A stretch of 16,132 nt of DNA from Pseudomonadota bacterium (GCA_023425455.1 JAFACP010000302.1:1-16132), one strand, 5' to 3'. Shown: positions 1 to 6,793, numbered from the stretch's first letter. Translations and numbers: made by a program. The notes: generated by a model from the sequence alone, not told the origin.

Positions 1-702
1 CAGCAGCGTTAACCCGCCGTCGCGCCAGCTGCCGTAGGCCGTGTCCCCGGCGATAATCGCGTGATGCAGGGCGTAACGCTTCCCTTGCGGCCACTGGGGT
101 TGTTCACCTGCGGCCTGATTCATCCCCGGCAGCCACCAGCGTCCCGCCACCTCCGGTTTACGCGGATCGGCCAGATCGAGGGTCAGAAAAATGTAGTCGG
201 TAAAGCCCTCGATCAGCGCAGAGACATATGCCCAGCGCCCGCCCACGTACCAGATACGGTGAATACCAATACCATTCAGCGACAAAAAGCCAATTTCGCG
301 CGGCTTATCCGGCGTGGAGATATCAAACACCCGCAGCCCGGCGCTCCACCCTCTGTCCTGTACGTCGCTGACCGTCTCCCCGACCTGGCGGGTGTAATAG
401 ACTTTTTCATCGGCGAAACGGGCGTCAGCGAACAGATCGCGGGCGTTAATGACCAGCAGCAGATCGTCATGCGCCTGCAGATGGACATTCCATGTGCCCG
501 GCGGCGCAGGCACATACCCTGCGGCACGGGGGTTTTTCGGATCGCGGACATCCACAATCGAAAACCCCTGCGACACCATATGACCGATATAAGCAAAACC
601 GCGATGCACCATCAGCTGCACGCCGTCCGGGCGACCGCCCTGGTCGCTATGGCCAATCAGCCGCATATTGCGGCTGTATTCAGGCGTGGGTAAACCACTC
701 AT
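1..702 (-). CDS. LVIVD-repeat beta-propeller protein, N-terminal 234 residues (cut by window edge)
   Basis: The minus strand is open from an ATG at 702 to base 1, and the C-terminus lies outside the window. I translated it directly. It contains repeated blades of the form 'I/V-D-V/I-x-x-P-x-x-P': GFSIVDVRDPKNPR (46-59), GLRVFDISTPDKPR (122-135) and a third at about 171-183 (LDLADPRKPE), and a further blade begins near 229. This is the pattern of LVIVD-repeat proteins, which fold as beta-propellers. No signal peptide or membrane segment is visible at the N-terminus, so it is probably cytoplasmic. Histidines recur at similar places in successive blades (H74/H78, H148, H213/H214). The start overlaps the stop of the upstream binding-protein gene by 4 bases (ATGA), so it is translationally coupled and is the fourth gene of the transporter operon. 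No biochemical function is established to my knowledge; an enzyme or sensor acting on the imported substrate is possible but unproven. Confidence 0.85.
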   Translation of the reverse strand, partial: MSGLPTPEYSRNMRLIGHSDQGGRPDGVQLMVHRGFAYIGHMVSQGFSIVDVRDPKNPRAAGYVPAPPGTWNVHLQAHDDLLLVINARDLFADARFADEKVYYTRQVGETVSDVQDRGWSAGLRVFDISTPDKPREIGFLSLNGIGIHRIWYVGGRWAYVSALIEGFTDYIFLTLDLADPRKPEVAGRWWLPGMNQAAGEQPQWPQGKRYALHHAIIAGDTAYGSWRDGGLTLL

Positions 703-1763
703 TTATGCTGTGCTGCCAGGGTGGCAAACCACGGCGCGATAAAATCATCGGTCTGGCCCCAGCCCGGAATAATTTTCCCGAGCGACGCCACGTTCACCGC
801 CCCCGGTTGCGCGCTCAACAGCGCCTGCGGGATGGCGGCGGCTTTGAAATCGTAGGTGGCAGGCGTGGCCTCACCGGCGATCTTGTTGGCAATCAGGCGT
901 ACGTTGGTGGCACCAATCAGCTTCGGATCGACCGCCACGCTCACCTTCCACGGGCTGCCAGGCTCGCGCATCAGCTGCAGATCCTGGTTAGAAATATCGA
1001 TACTGTAGAGTTTGATTTCAGTGCGACCGTTCTCTTTCAGCGCTTTGTAGGCGCCCTGGCTGAAGGCATCCCAGGTCCCCCAGATCGCATCAATTTTTCC
1101 TTTCGGGTACTTCGCCAGAATAGCGCCCACCTTATTGGCGGTATCGCCCTGCACGTCAGAAGAGACCGCGCCGATAGACTCCAGCTCCCTGATATCCGGG
1201 TACTGCTTTTGCAGCGCTTTATAGGCGGCCTGACGGCGTTCCATTGGCGGGAAACCGGCGACCCACAGCTTAATAATGTTGGCTTTGCCGTTGAAATCTT
1301 TCGCCAGCTGGCCGAAGGAGAGATCGGTCAGGGAGGCGTCATCCTGCTGCGTCACGGTAACGCCCGGAATATCGCCATTCACCGCAGTATCAAACACGGA
1401 CACTTTAATGCCCGCGTCCACCGCTTTTTTCACCAGCGCCGTAGAGTACGGGTCGCGGCCCTGCGAGAGGATAATACCGTCATATTTCTGGCTGATCGCC
1501 TGGTTCACAAAGTCCTGAAATTTGGCGTCATCACCGTTACTTAAAAAGGTGCTGACCTTAAAGCCGAGCTTTTTCCCCTGCTGGATAGCCCCGGCGACAA
1601 ACTGGGTGGTGTTGTCGTCGGAGCCAAGGTTACGGATCACCGCGATACGAACCGGTCCGTCGTGATCCGCAATCGCCGCCGGCACCGGGGCAGGCGTTAC
1701 GGCAAACGCCGGCAGAGAGGTCAGTAACCCAAGCGTCAACAAAGCGCGTGTCATGTTATTCAT
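699..1763 (-). CDS. Periplasmic substrate-binding protein of an RbsB-type ABC importer
   Basis: The gene encodes 354 residues. The N-terminus is a Sec signal peptide: a short positively charged start, a hydrophobic core (LLTLGLLTSL) and a likely cleavage after LPAFA (residue 21). The mature part fits the peripla_BP_4 (RbsB-like) type I fold. IAVIRNLGSDD forms the first strand, YDGIILSQGRD and IKVSVFDTAVNGD follow it, and DAIWGTWDAFSQGAYKALKE marks the second lobe. The protein captures a small ligand, in this family usually a sugar or a sugar-like molecule such as autoinducer-2, and delivers it to the permease encoded 17 bases upstream. The substrate cannot be read from the sequence. A GGGA about eight bases before the ATG at 1763 supports this start, although an in-frame ATG three codons later is possible. 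The gene sits third in a four-gene operon and overlaps the LVIVD-protein gene by 4 bases. Confidence 0.9.
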   Translation of the reverse strand: MNNMTRALLTLGLLTSLPAFAVTPAPVPAAIADHDGPVRIAVIRNLGSDDNTTQFVAGAIQQGKKLGFKVSTFLSNGDDAKFQDFVNQAISQKYDGIILSQGRDPYSTALVKKAVDAGIKVSVFDTAVNGDIPGVTVTQQDDASLTDLSFGQLAKDFNGKANIIKLWVAGFPPMERRQAAYKALQKQYPDIRELESIGAVSSDVQGDTANKVGAILAKYPKGKIDAIWGTWDAFSQGAYKALKENGRTEIKLYSIDISNQDLQLMREPGSPWKVSVAVDPKLIGATNVRLIANKIAGEATPATYDFKAAAIPQALLSAQPGAVNVASLGKIIPGWGQTDDFIAPWFATLAAQHK

Positions 1764-1780
1764 TCTGTTATCCCGTTGTG

Positions 1781-2779
1781 TTATTCACGTTTTTGTATGT
1801 AGGTCAGCGCCAGCGCCGCGGCCAGCACCAGCCCTTTTATAATGTCCATGGCGTAATAGGGCACGGAGAGCATCACCAGACCATTCGACAACACGCCGAG
1901 GATCACCGCCCCCACCAGCGTACCCAGCGCGTTGGGTTTGCCGGAGCCGGCCAGCGAAAAGCCGATCCACGCCGCCGCCACCGCATCCATCAGATACCCC
2001 CCGCCCGCATTGACCTGCGACGAACCAATGCGCGAGGCCAGCAGAATGCCGCCTAACCCCGCCAGCAGCGACGCAATGACGTAGGCCGCCACCTTGTAGC
2101 GGGTGGTGCGAATGCCGGAAAGACGTGCCGCCTCCGGATTACCGCCGATGGCGTACATACGCCGTCCGTGGGTGGTCAGCGACAGGCCAAGCTGCGCCAG
2201 AATGGTCACCACCAGCATGACTACCACGATGGTCGGCACCTGGCCGAGCAGGCTAAACGCCGCCGGAATGGTCCCTTCCGCCATCTCGCCGTCGGGCAGC
2301 ACCATGTTCTCGGTGATCGAGCCGCCGTAGCTGTAGGTCATCGCCACCCCCTGGATCACGAACAGGCTGGCAAGCGTGGCGAGCATATCCGGAATACGCA
2401 GAATGACGATCAGGAAGGCGTTAAACAGCCCGACCAGCGTACAGAGCGCAAGCGTAATCACAATGGAGGCGGTCGTGCCGAAGCCGTGCCAGACAAAGAG
2501 TGAAATCACCAGCGCATTGGCCAGCGACGCCGTCGACCCGACGGAGAGATCAAAGCCACCGACGGTCAGCGAAATCGAGACCCCCACGGCAATCACCGTC
2601 ACGATGGCGATCGCACGCAAGATATTGATGATATTGTTCGGGTCGAGGAAGCTGTCCGAGGCCACGCCAAAAATCGCGACCAGCGCCACCACGGTCAGCA
2701 GCATGCCCCATTTATAGAGAAACTCGAAAAATTGCTGACGGCCCGACGCCGCCGCACTCACTGAAAGGGCCTTGCTCAC
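1781..2779 (-). CDS. RbsC-type ABC transporter permease
   Basis: The gene encodes 332 residues of the BPD_transp_2 (RbsC/LsrC/YtfT) family, whose usual length is 310-340. Nearly all of it is hydrophobic, with a first membrane helix at about 24-40 and further helices to the C-terminus. Family motifs are GGFDLSVGS (74-82), the G-Y-x-M-D-A-V-A-A-A-W-I-G stretch near 258-272 and the C-terminal TLVGAVILGVLSNGL. It would form the inner-membrane channel, probably as a homodimer, since only one permease gene is present. The start is a GTG at 2779 that overlaps the ATPase stop in the string GTGA. A good ribosome site (GGAGGA) lies about eight bases upstream inside the ATPase gene. This implies translational coupling and roughly matched expression of the two subunits. 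Confidence 0.92.
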   Translation of the reverse strand: MSKALSVSAAASGRQQFFEFLYKWGMLLTVVALVAIFGVASDSFLDPNNIINILRAIAIVTVIAVGVSISLTVGGFDLSVGSTASLANALVISLFVWHGFGTTASIVITLALCTLVGLFNAFLIVILRIPDMLATLASLFVIQGVAMTYSYGGSITENMVLPDGEMAEGTIPAAFSLLGQVPTIVVVMLVVTILAQLGLSLTTHGRRMYAIGGNPEAARLSGIRTTRYKVAAYVIASLLAGLGGILLASRIGSSQVNAGGGYLMDAVAAAWIGFSLAGSGKPNALGTLVGAVILGVLSNGLVMLSVPYYAMDIIKGLVLAAALALTYIQKRE

Positions 2780-4278
2780 GACGCCGTTCCTCCGGTTGAA
2801 TAATAAAGTAGTGTCTCTTCACGGGCCTCAGCCCCGGCGATTTCCGCCACAATACGTCCGTCCCACAGCACGCAGATGCGGTCGCATAACCCCACCAGCT
2901 CAGCAAATTCGCCGGAGGCGTAAATCACCCCTTTACCGTCACGTGCCAGGCCATCAATGAGCGAAAACAGATCGGTCTTCGCCTTCACGTCGACGCCTTT
3001 GGTTGGTTCATCAAAAATCAACACTCTGGCGTCATTGCGCAGCCATTTCCCAATGGCGACCTTCTGCTGATTACCGCCAGAAAGACGGCGTAATCGCTGA
3101 GCCGGCCCGCGAGCGCGCACGCCAACCCGGGCGATCACCTCTTCCGCCCAGCGCCACGCCTGACGATGATTGAACAGCCCCCAGCGTGCGAAGCTGTTAT
3201 CGGCGGTCACCGCCAGGTTCATGTTCACCGGCTCATCGATAAAGATCCCCTCTTTGCGACGCTCCTCCGGCACCAGCGCCAGACCGCGCAGCACGGAATC
3301 GGCCGGATCCCGGGGCTGCCAGGCCTGATGATTCAACTCCCCGCGAGTGACCCGGCTTTTGCTGGCACCAAACAGCGCCTTGCAGAGCTCGGTTTTGCCC
3401 GCGCCCGCGAGACCCGCAATGCCGAGGATCTCCCCCTTGCGCAGATGCAGGGAGATATCTTTCAGCAGGGCGTCATCATGCAGCCCTTCAACCCGCAGGA
3501 GCATCTCGTCGCCGTGCGGCGGACGCCGCGGAGGATAGATATCGCTCAGCACGTGGCCGAGCATCTTCTCGACGATCTCTTCGCCGCTCAGATCCCCCAT
3601 CGGGCCGGACTCAATCAACATGCCGTCGCGCAGCACCGTCAGGGTGTCGCAGATGGCTTTCAGCTCGTGAATACGGTGAGAGATAAACACCACGCCAATG
3701 CCCTGCTGCTGCAGGCGTCGCACCACGGCGAACAGGCGTTCGCTTTCGTGGCTGTCGAGCGGCGCAGTCGGCTCGTCGAGGATCAGGAAACGGCAGTGAT
3801 GGGACAGCGCCCGCGCCAGTAAGATTTGCTGTTTTTCCGCCAGCGAGCAGCTGTCGACAGAGCGACGCACGTCCAGCGTCACGTCGAGCTGGGCCAGCGC
3901 CTGCGTCGCCTGCCGGCGAATCGCCCCCCAGCGATAGCGATGACCCGGCTGCGCCAGCTGGTCGAGCATAATATTTTCAGCAATGCTCAGACCCGGGATC
4001 AGCGCGACATCCACCTCCTGCTGCACCAGATGGATCCCCAGCCGTTTTGCGTCACGCGGTTCACGGATGGTGACCGGCTGATGGTTGATACAGATCTCAC
4101 CTTCGTAGCGGTCGTGCGTCCCACAAAGCACCGCCATCAGCGTCGATTTCCCCGCGCCGTTCGCGCCGGTGAGCGCATGGACGGATCCGCCGGTCAGGGT
4201 AAAATCGACGCGCGACAGCGCCTGAAAGCCAGAAAAGGCCAGGCTGATACCGCGCATCTCGAGACGACTGGAACCCAT
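2776..4278 (-). CDS. RbsA-type ABC transporter ATPase, two fused nucleotide-binding domains
   Basis: This is a double-domain ATPase of the carbohydrate uptake class 2 family (RbsA/MglA/XylG). Domain 1 has Walker A GANGAGKST, a divergent signature SLAEKQQ, Walker B FLILDEPTAPLD and the H-loop FISHR. Domain 2 has a Walker A-like GLAGAGKTE, the canonical signature LSGGNQQK, Walker B VLIFDEPTKGVD and the unusual YASGE in place of an H-loop. Such asymmetry is normal in this family. The reading frame is open to an ATG at 4296, but nothing resembling a ribosome site precedes that ATG. An AAGGA at 4294-4290 is correctly spaced for the ATG at 4278, which gives 500 residues, close to the usual 501 of RbsA. 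I therefore prefer 4278; 4284 is also possible. It is the first gene of the operon, powers import through the adjacent permease, and starts about 100 bases from the putative MetJ operator. Confidence 0.92.
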   Translation of the reverse strand: MGSSRLEMRGISLAFSGFQALSRVDFTLTGGSVHALTGANGAGKSTLMAVLCGTHDRYEGEICINHQPVTIREPRDAKRLGIHLVQQEVDVALIPGLSIAENIMLDQLAQPGHRYRWGAIRRQATQALAQLDVTLDVRRSVDSCSLAEKQQILLARALSHHCRFLILDEPTAPLDSHESERLFAVVRRLQQQGIGVVFISHRIHELKAICDTLTVLRDGMLIESGPMGDLSGEEIVEKMLGHVLSDIYPPRRPPHGDEMLLRVEGLHDDALLKDISLHLRKGEILGIAGLAGAGKTELCKALFGASKSRVTRGELNHQAWQPRDPADSVLRGLALVPEERRKEGIFIDEPVNMNLAVTADNSFARWGLFNHRQAWRWAEEVIARVGVRARGPAQRLRRLSGGNQQKVAIGKWLRNDARVLIFDEPTKGVDVKAKTDLFSLIDGLARDGKGVIYASGEFAELVGLCDRICVLWDGRIVAEIAGAEAREETLLYYSTGGTAS

Positions 4279-4332
4279 CCGCATTAAATCCTTCATTAAT
4301 ATTCTGATTTATTGAATTTTTCACAGCTCAGG

Positions 4333-4361
4333 TTGACTGACAAGGACGGAAAAGGCATAAG
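4333..4361 (+). promoter_or_regulatory. Possible ybdH promoter (TTGACT - 17 - CATAAG)
   Basis: TTGACT at 4333-4338 matches the sigma-70 -35 box at 5 of 6 bases. Seventeen bases later CATAAG (4356-4361) matches the -10 box at 4 of 6. Transcription would then start near 4368, and the met-box run would lie just downstream, where a repressor can block. A second possible -10, TATTAT at 4373-4378 (5 of 6), abuts the met boxes but lacks a good -35. The true start cannot be decided by eye. Confidence 0.3.
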
Positions 4362-4379
4362 ATAAAGCAAAATATTATT

Positions 4380-4403
4380 AGCCATCCGGATGTCCAGACA
4401 TAA
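4380..4403. promoter_or_regulatory. Putative MetJ operator: three tandem met-box-like units
   Basis: Three abutting 8-mers, AGCCATCC, GGATGTCC and AGACATAA, each match the met-box consensus AGACGTCT at 5 of 8 positions and stay in perfect 8-bp register. From memory, the E. coli metA operator has a similar run (AGCTATCT, GGATGTCT, then AAACGTAT). Tandem imperfect boxes in register are the normal MetJ arrangement because MetJ dimers bind cooperatively. The site lies 35 bases before the ybdH start and about 100 bases before the ATPase start, so it could control both directions. I recall ybdH and ybdL being listed as MetJ-responsive in E. coli, which is consistent. Binding itself is inference. 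Confidence 0.6.
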
Positions 4404-4438
4404 CATCAGGTTAGCGCTCTCTTAAAAAGGACACCTCC

Positions 4439-5527
4439 ATGAGCAATACTGATATCCGCGTCGTCCCCGGCCCGGCGAACTACTTCTCCCACGCCGGGAG
4501 CCTTGCGCAGCTGAATGAACGGTTTACCCCGGAGCAACTCTCCCGCGCGGTGTGGATATACGGCGAACGCGCAATCGAAGGCGCGCGCCCCTTCCTGCCG
4601 GCCAGCTTTAACGCGCCGGGCGCCAGACACCTGCTGTTCAAGGGCCACTGCAGCGAGCGTGAGGTGACCGGGCTGGTAAAGCGATCCGGCAATGACGCCA
4701 GCGTGGTGATTGGCGTTGGCGGCGGGGCGCTGCTGGATACCGCCAAGGCGGTCGCGCGTCGTCTGCAGGTTCCCGCCGTCGCCATTCCAACCATTGCCGC
4801 GACCTGCGCGGCATGGACGCCGCTCTCCGTCTGGTACAACGACGCCGGGGAGGCGCTGCAGTTTGAGATTTTCGACGATGCCAACTTCCTGGTGCTGGTC
4901 GAGCCGCAGATCATTGTTAACGCCCCGGCGGAGTATCTGCTGGCGGGGATCGGCGATACGCTGGCGAAGTGGTATGAAGCGGTGGTGCTGGCGCCGCAGC
5001 CTGAGACGCTGCCGCTGACCGTGCGTCTGGGGATCAACGGTGCGCTGGCGATCCGCGACGTGCTGCTGGAACGCAGTGAAGAGGCGCTGGCCGACCAGCA
5101 GCGCGGCGAAGTTACGCAGGCGTTCAGGGATGTGGTGGATGCGATCATCGCCGGTGGCGGTATGGTCGGCGGCCTGGGGGAACGCTATACCCGCGTGGCG
5201 GCCGCGCATGCGGTACATAATGGCTTAACCGTACTCCCGCAGACCGCGAAATACCTGCACGGCACCAAAGTCGCCTGGGGTATTCTGGTGCAGAGCGCCC
5301 TGCTCGGCCAGGACGATGTGCTGGCGCAGCTGGTTGCCGCCTACCAGCGTTTCAGCTTGCCGACCACGCTGCGTGAGCTGGGGGTGGATATCCACAATCG
5401 CGAGGCGCTGGACAAGGTCATTGCGCATACCCTGCGCCCGGCAGAGTCGATTCATTACCTGCCGATCGAACTCACTCCAGAGACGCTGCGCGCCGCCTTT
5501 GAGAAAGTGGAATCCTTCAGCCGCTAA
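4439..5527 (+). CDS. ybdH: YbdH/HcxA, GldA-like metal-dependent hydroxycarboxylate dehydrogenase
   Basis: The protein has 362 residues, the same length as E. coli YbdH (HcxA), and the sequence is recognisably very similar (PANYFSH near the start, KVESF at the end). The fold is that of the glycerol dehydrogenase/iron-containing alcohol dehydrogenase family. The nucleotide-binding segment is GVGGGALLDTAK (92-103). Metal ligands by alignment with GldA are D173 (GIGDTLAKW), H257 (AAHAVHNG) and H274 (LHGTK). E. coli HcxA is described as reducing 2-oxo acids such as 2-oxobutanoate and 2-oxoglutarate to hydroxy acids. A role on the methionine-derived keto acid is plausible given the met-box-like operator but is unproven. 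AAGGA eight bases upstream of the ATG supports the start. In E. coli the divergent neighbour is ybdL; here it is a transporter operon. A short-chain dehydrogenase gene follows 57 bases downstream. Confidence 0.93.
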   Translation: MSNTDIRVVPGPANYFSHAGSLAQLNERFTPEQLSRAVWIYGERAIEGARPFLPASFNAPGARHLLFKGHCSEREVTGLVKRSGNDASVVIGVGGGALLDTAKAVARRLQVPAVAIPTIAATCAAWTPLSVWYNDAGEALQFEIFDDANFLVLVEPQIIVNAPAEYLLAGIGDTLAKWYEAVVLAPQPETLPLTVRLGINGALAIRDVLLERSEEALADQQRGEVTQAFRDVVDAIIAGGGMVGGLGERYTRVAAAHAVHNGLTVLPQTAKYLHGTKVAWGILVQSALLGQDDVLAQLVAAYQRFSLPTTLRELGVDIHNREALDKVIAHTLRPAESIHYLPIELTPETLRAAFEKVESFSR

Positions 5528-5545
5528 TCGCGCCGACGGTCTATA

Positions 5546-5564
5546 CCTAATGATGATTCTCACC
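5546..5564 (+). promoter_or_regulatory. Weak Fur-box-like sequence before the SDR gene
   Basis: CCTAATGATGATTCTCACC matches the 19-bp Fur consensus at 12 of 19 positions. The left half (TAATGATGAT) is good and the right half poor. It lies in the 57-base gap between ybdH and the downstream dehydrogenase. The two boxes in the entC-fepB region each match at 15 of 19, so this one is much less convincing. It could reflect iron control of the second gene, or chance. Confidence 0.25.
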
Positions 5565-5584
5565 ACTCTCGCAACGAGGTCATC

Positions 5585-6328
5585 ATGCAGATCGATTTAA
5601 CAGGTAAACGGGCGCTGGTCACCGGCGCCAGCCGCGGGCTGGGCCGGGCGATTGCGCTGGCGCTGGCCGAAGCCGGCGCCCACGTCGTGATTACGTATGA
5701 AAAATCCGCCGACAAGGCGCAGGCGGTAGCCGATGAGATTGCCGCTCTCGGGCGCACCAGCGCGGCAATACAGGCCGACAGCGCCAGCGCGCAGGCAATT
5801 CAGGAGGCGGTCACGCAGGCGGCACGCACTCTCGGCGGGCTGGATATCCTGGTCAACAATGCCGGGATCGCGCGCGGCGGTCCGCTGGAGGCCATGTCGC
5901 TGGAGGATATCGACGCGCTTATCAACGTCAATATTCGCGGGGTGGTCGTTGCAACCCAGGCGGCGCTGGTCCATTTGTCTGACGGCGGTCGGATTATCAA
6001 CATCGGCAGCTGTCTGGCCAACCGGGTGGCGATGCCGGGCATTGCGGTCTATGCGATGACCAAATCCGCGCTCAACTCGCTCACCCGGGGTCTCGCACGC
6101 GATCTCGGCCCGCGCGGCATTACGGTCAATCTGGTCCATCCAGGCCCGACCAACAGCGACATGAACCCGGAAGATGGCGAGCAGGCCGAATCACAGCGGC
6201 AGATGATTGCCATCGGCCATTATGGTCAGCCGGAGGATATCGCCGCCGCCGTGACCTTTCTGGCAAGCCCCGCTGCAGGGCAAATTTCCGGTACCGGACT
6301 GGACGTCGATGGCGGGTTGAATGCCTGA
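5585..6328 (+). CDS. Short-chain dehydrogenase/reductase (SDR), classical type
   Basis: The gene encodes 247 residues, the typical length of a classical SDR of the FabG type. The nucleotide-binding loop is TGASRGLG (13-20), the structural motif is NNAG (91-94), and the catalytic set is S142, Y156 and K160 (YAMTK). The C-terminus ends VDGGLNA, as in FabG-like proteins. It would oxidise an alcohol or reduce a carbonyl with NAD(P)H in the cytosol. An acidic residue directly after the second strand is absent (VVITYEKS), which leans toward NADP(H), though weakly. The substrate is not evident. GAGGT just before the ATG supports the start. It lies 57 bases after ybdH on the same strand and ends at a hairpin terminator, so the two probably form a unit. 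E. coli K-12 has no gene at this position between ybdH and ybdD. It is a different SDR from EntA in the same window. Confidence 0.88.
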   Translation: MQIDLTGKRALVTGASRGLGRAIALALAEAGAHVVITYEKSADKAQAVADEIAALGRTSAAIQADSASAQAIQEAVTQAARTLGGLDILVNNAGIARGGPLEAMSLEDIDALINVNIRGVVVATQAALVHLSDGGRIINIGSCLANRVAMPGIAVYAMTKSALNSLTRGLARDLGPRGITVNLVHPGPTNSDMNPEDGEQAESQRQMIAIGHYGQPEDIAAAVTFLASPAAGQISGTGLDVDGGLNA

Positions 6329-6345
6329 CGGCGCGGTTTAGCGTC

Positions 6346-6373
6346 GGCCTCTGTCGCCCGGCAGAGGCCTTTT
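6346..6373 (+). terminator. Rho-independent-type terminator after the SDR gene
   Basis: The arms GGCCTCTG (6346-6353) and CAGAGGCC (6362-6369) are perfectly complementary around an 8-base loop and are followed directly by TTTT. It lies 18 bases after the SDR stop and would end the ybdH-SDR transcript before the convergent ybdD gene. Confidence 0.7.
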
Positions 6374-6510
6374 CAGGCGGCACGGAGGGTTCGCGTTTTA
6401 CCCCTGCTTTCGCCGTCTATCGGCCCTGAAGGGCGTTATCAGAAAGGTGGACGTTATCTGCGCATTGTCGTATTCGCTGATGTTTTGTACTCCGGACGGC
6501 GCTCTGCGGC

Positions 6511-6542
6511 GGTAAACCGGAGCCGAACGGCTGCGATTTACC
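6511..6542. repeat. Imperfect palindrome just downstream of ybdD
   Basis: Outer arms GGTAAA (6511-6516) and TTTACC (6537-6542) enclose AGCCG (6521-6525) and CGGCT (6528-6532). CG pairs lie between them and two mismatches interrupt the stem. It begins 10 bases after the ybdD stop in the direction of transcription. No T-run follows on the minus strand, so it is not a classical terminator. It may be a 3'-end stabiliser or a dispersed repeat of the REP kind. The rest of 6374-6551 shows only a small GCCCT/AGGGC hairpin near 6424-6435 and no credible gene. Confidence 0.45.
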
Positions 6543-6551
6543 AGAAGCGGG

Positions 6552-6749
6552 TTAACAGCACTTCGCGCCGCCCTTGCCGCCGTAGCGCGCATCCTGACGA
6601 TCGCGGAAAAACGCTTCGTAGGTCATCGGCGTCTGGTCCGGATGATTAACGCGCATATGCTCAACGTAGTTATCGTAGTCCGGCACGCCGATCATCATTT
6701 TCGCGGCCTGGCCTAAATATTTACCTGCTTTGGATAGGGTGTCGAACAT
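6552..6749 (-). CDS. ybdD: YbdD, small YbdD/YjiX (DUF466) partner of CstA
   Basis: The gene encodes 65 residues, as in E. coli YbdD, and the sequence is nearly the same. Family hallmarks are [10 protein letters not shown] (23-32), the HPD motif ([17 protein letters not shown]) and the C-terminal [12 protein letters not shown] with two terminal cysteines. It is soluble and without a signal peptide. Members of this family are encoded directly after CstA/BtsT-type transporters and are reported to be needed for their uptake function, although the mechanism is unclear. Here it follows cstA by 56 bases on the same strand, so it is probably co-transcribed. A GAGA lies a few bases before the ATG. Confidence 0.93.
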   Translation of the reverse strand: MFDTLSKAGKYLGQAAKMMIGVPDYDNYVEHMRVNHPDQTPMTYEAFFRDRQDARYGGKGGAKCC

Positions 6750-6768
6750 GGTTATTCTCTCGCGTTAT

Positions 6769-6793
6769 TCCCTCTCCCGTTGAGGGAGAGGGA
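6769..6793. repeat. Hairpin in the cstA-ybdD intergenic gap
   Basis: CCCTCTCCC (6770-6778) pairs with GGGAGAGGG (6784-6792) around a 5-base loop, and one further T-A pair (6769/6793) closes the stem. It lies between the cstA stop and the ybdD start. Similar CCCTCTCCC/GGGAGAGGG palindromes are, from general knowledge, common intergenic repeats in enterobacterial genomes. No T-run follows on the minus strand, so it is more likely an mRNA-processing or stabilising element than a terminator. Confidence 0.6.

Noticed and set aside
492..1544. 350-codon plus-strand frame opposite the binding-protein gene
   Set aside because: It is a shadow of a clear periplasmic binding protein gene, has no recognisable motif and crosses a real gene boundary.
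2776..4278. Divergent signature and H-loop motifs of the ATPase as evidence of inactivation
   Set aside because: Asymmetric, partly degenerate motifs in the two domains are usual in RbsA/MglA-type ATPases; both Walker B motifs and one canonical signature are intact.
4311..4325. CRP-like half site (TCACA with TTGAA) in the ybdH-importer gap
   Set aside because: Only one half is good; the other half does not match, so it is likely chance in an AT-rich leader.
6398..6592. 64-codon minus-strand frame overlapping the end of ybdD
   Set aside because: It has no ribosome site of note and no family resemblance, and it overlaps ybdD and the palindrome at 6511-6542.
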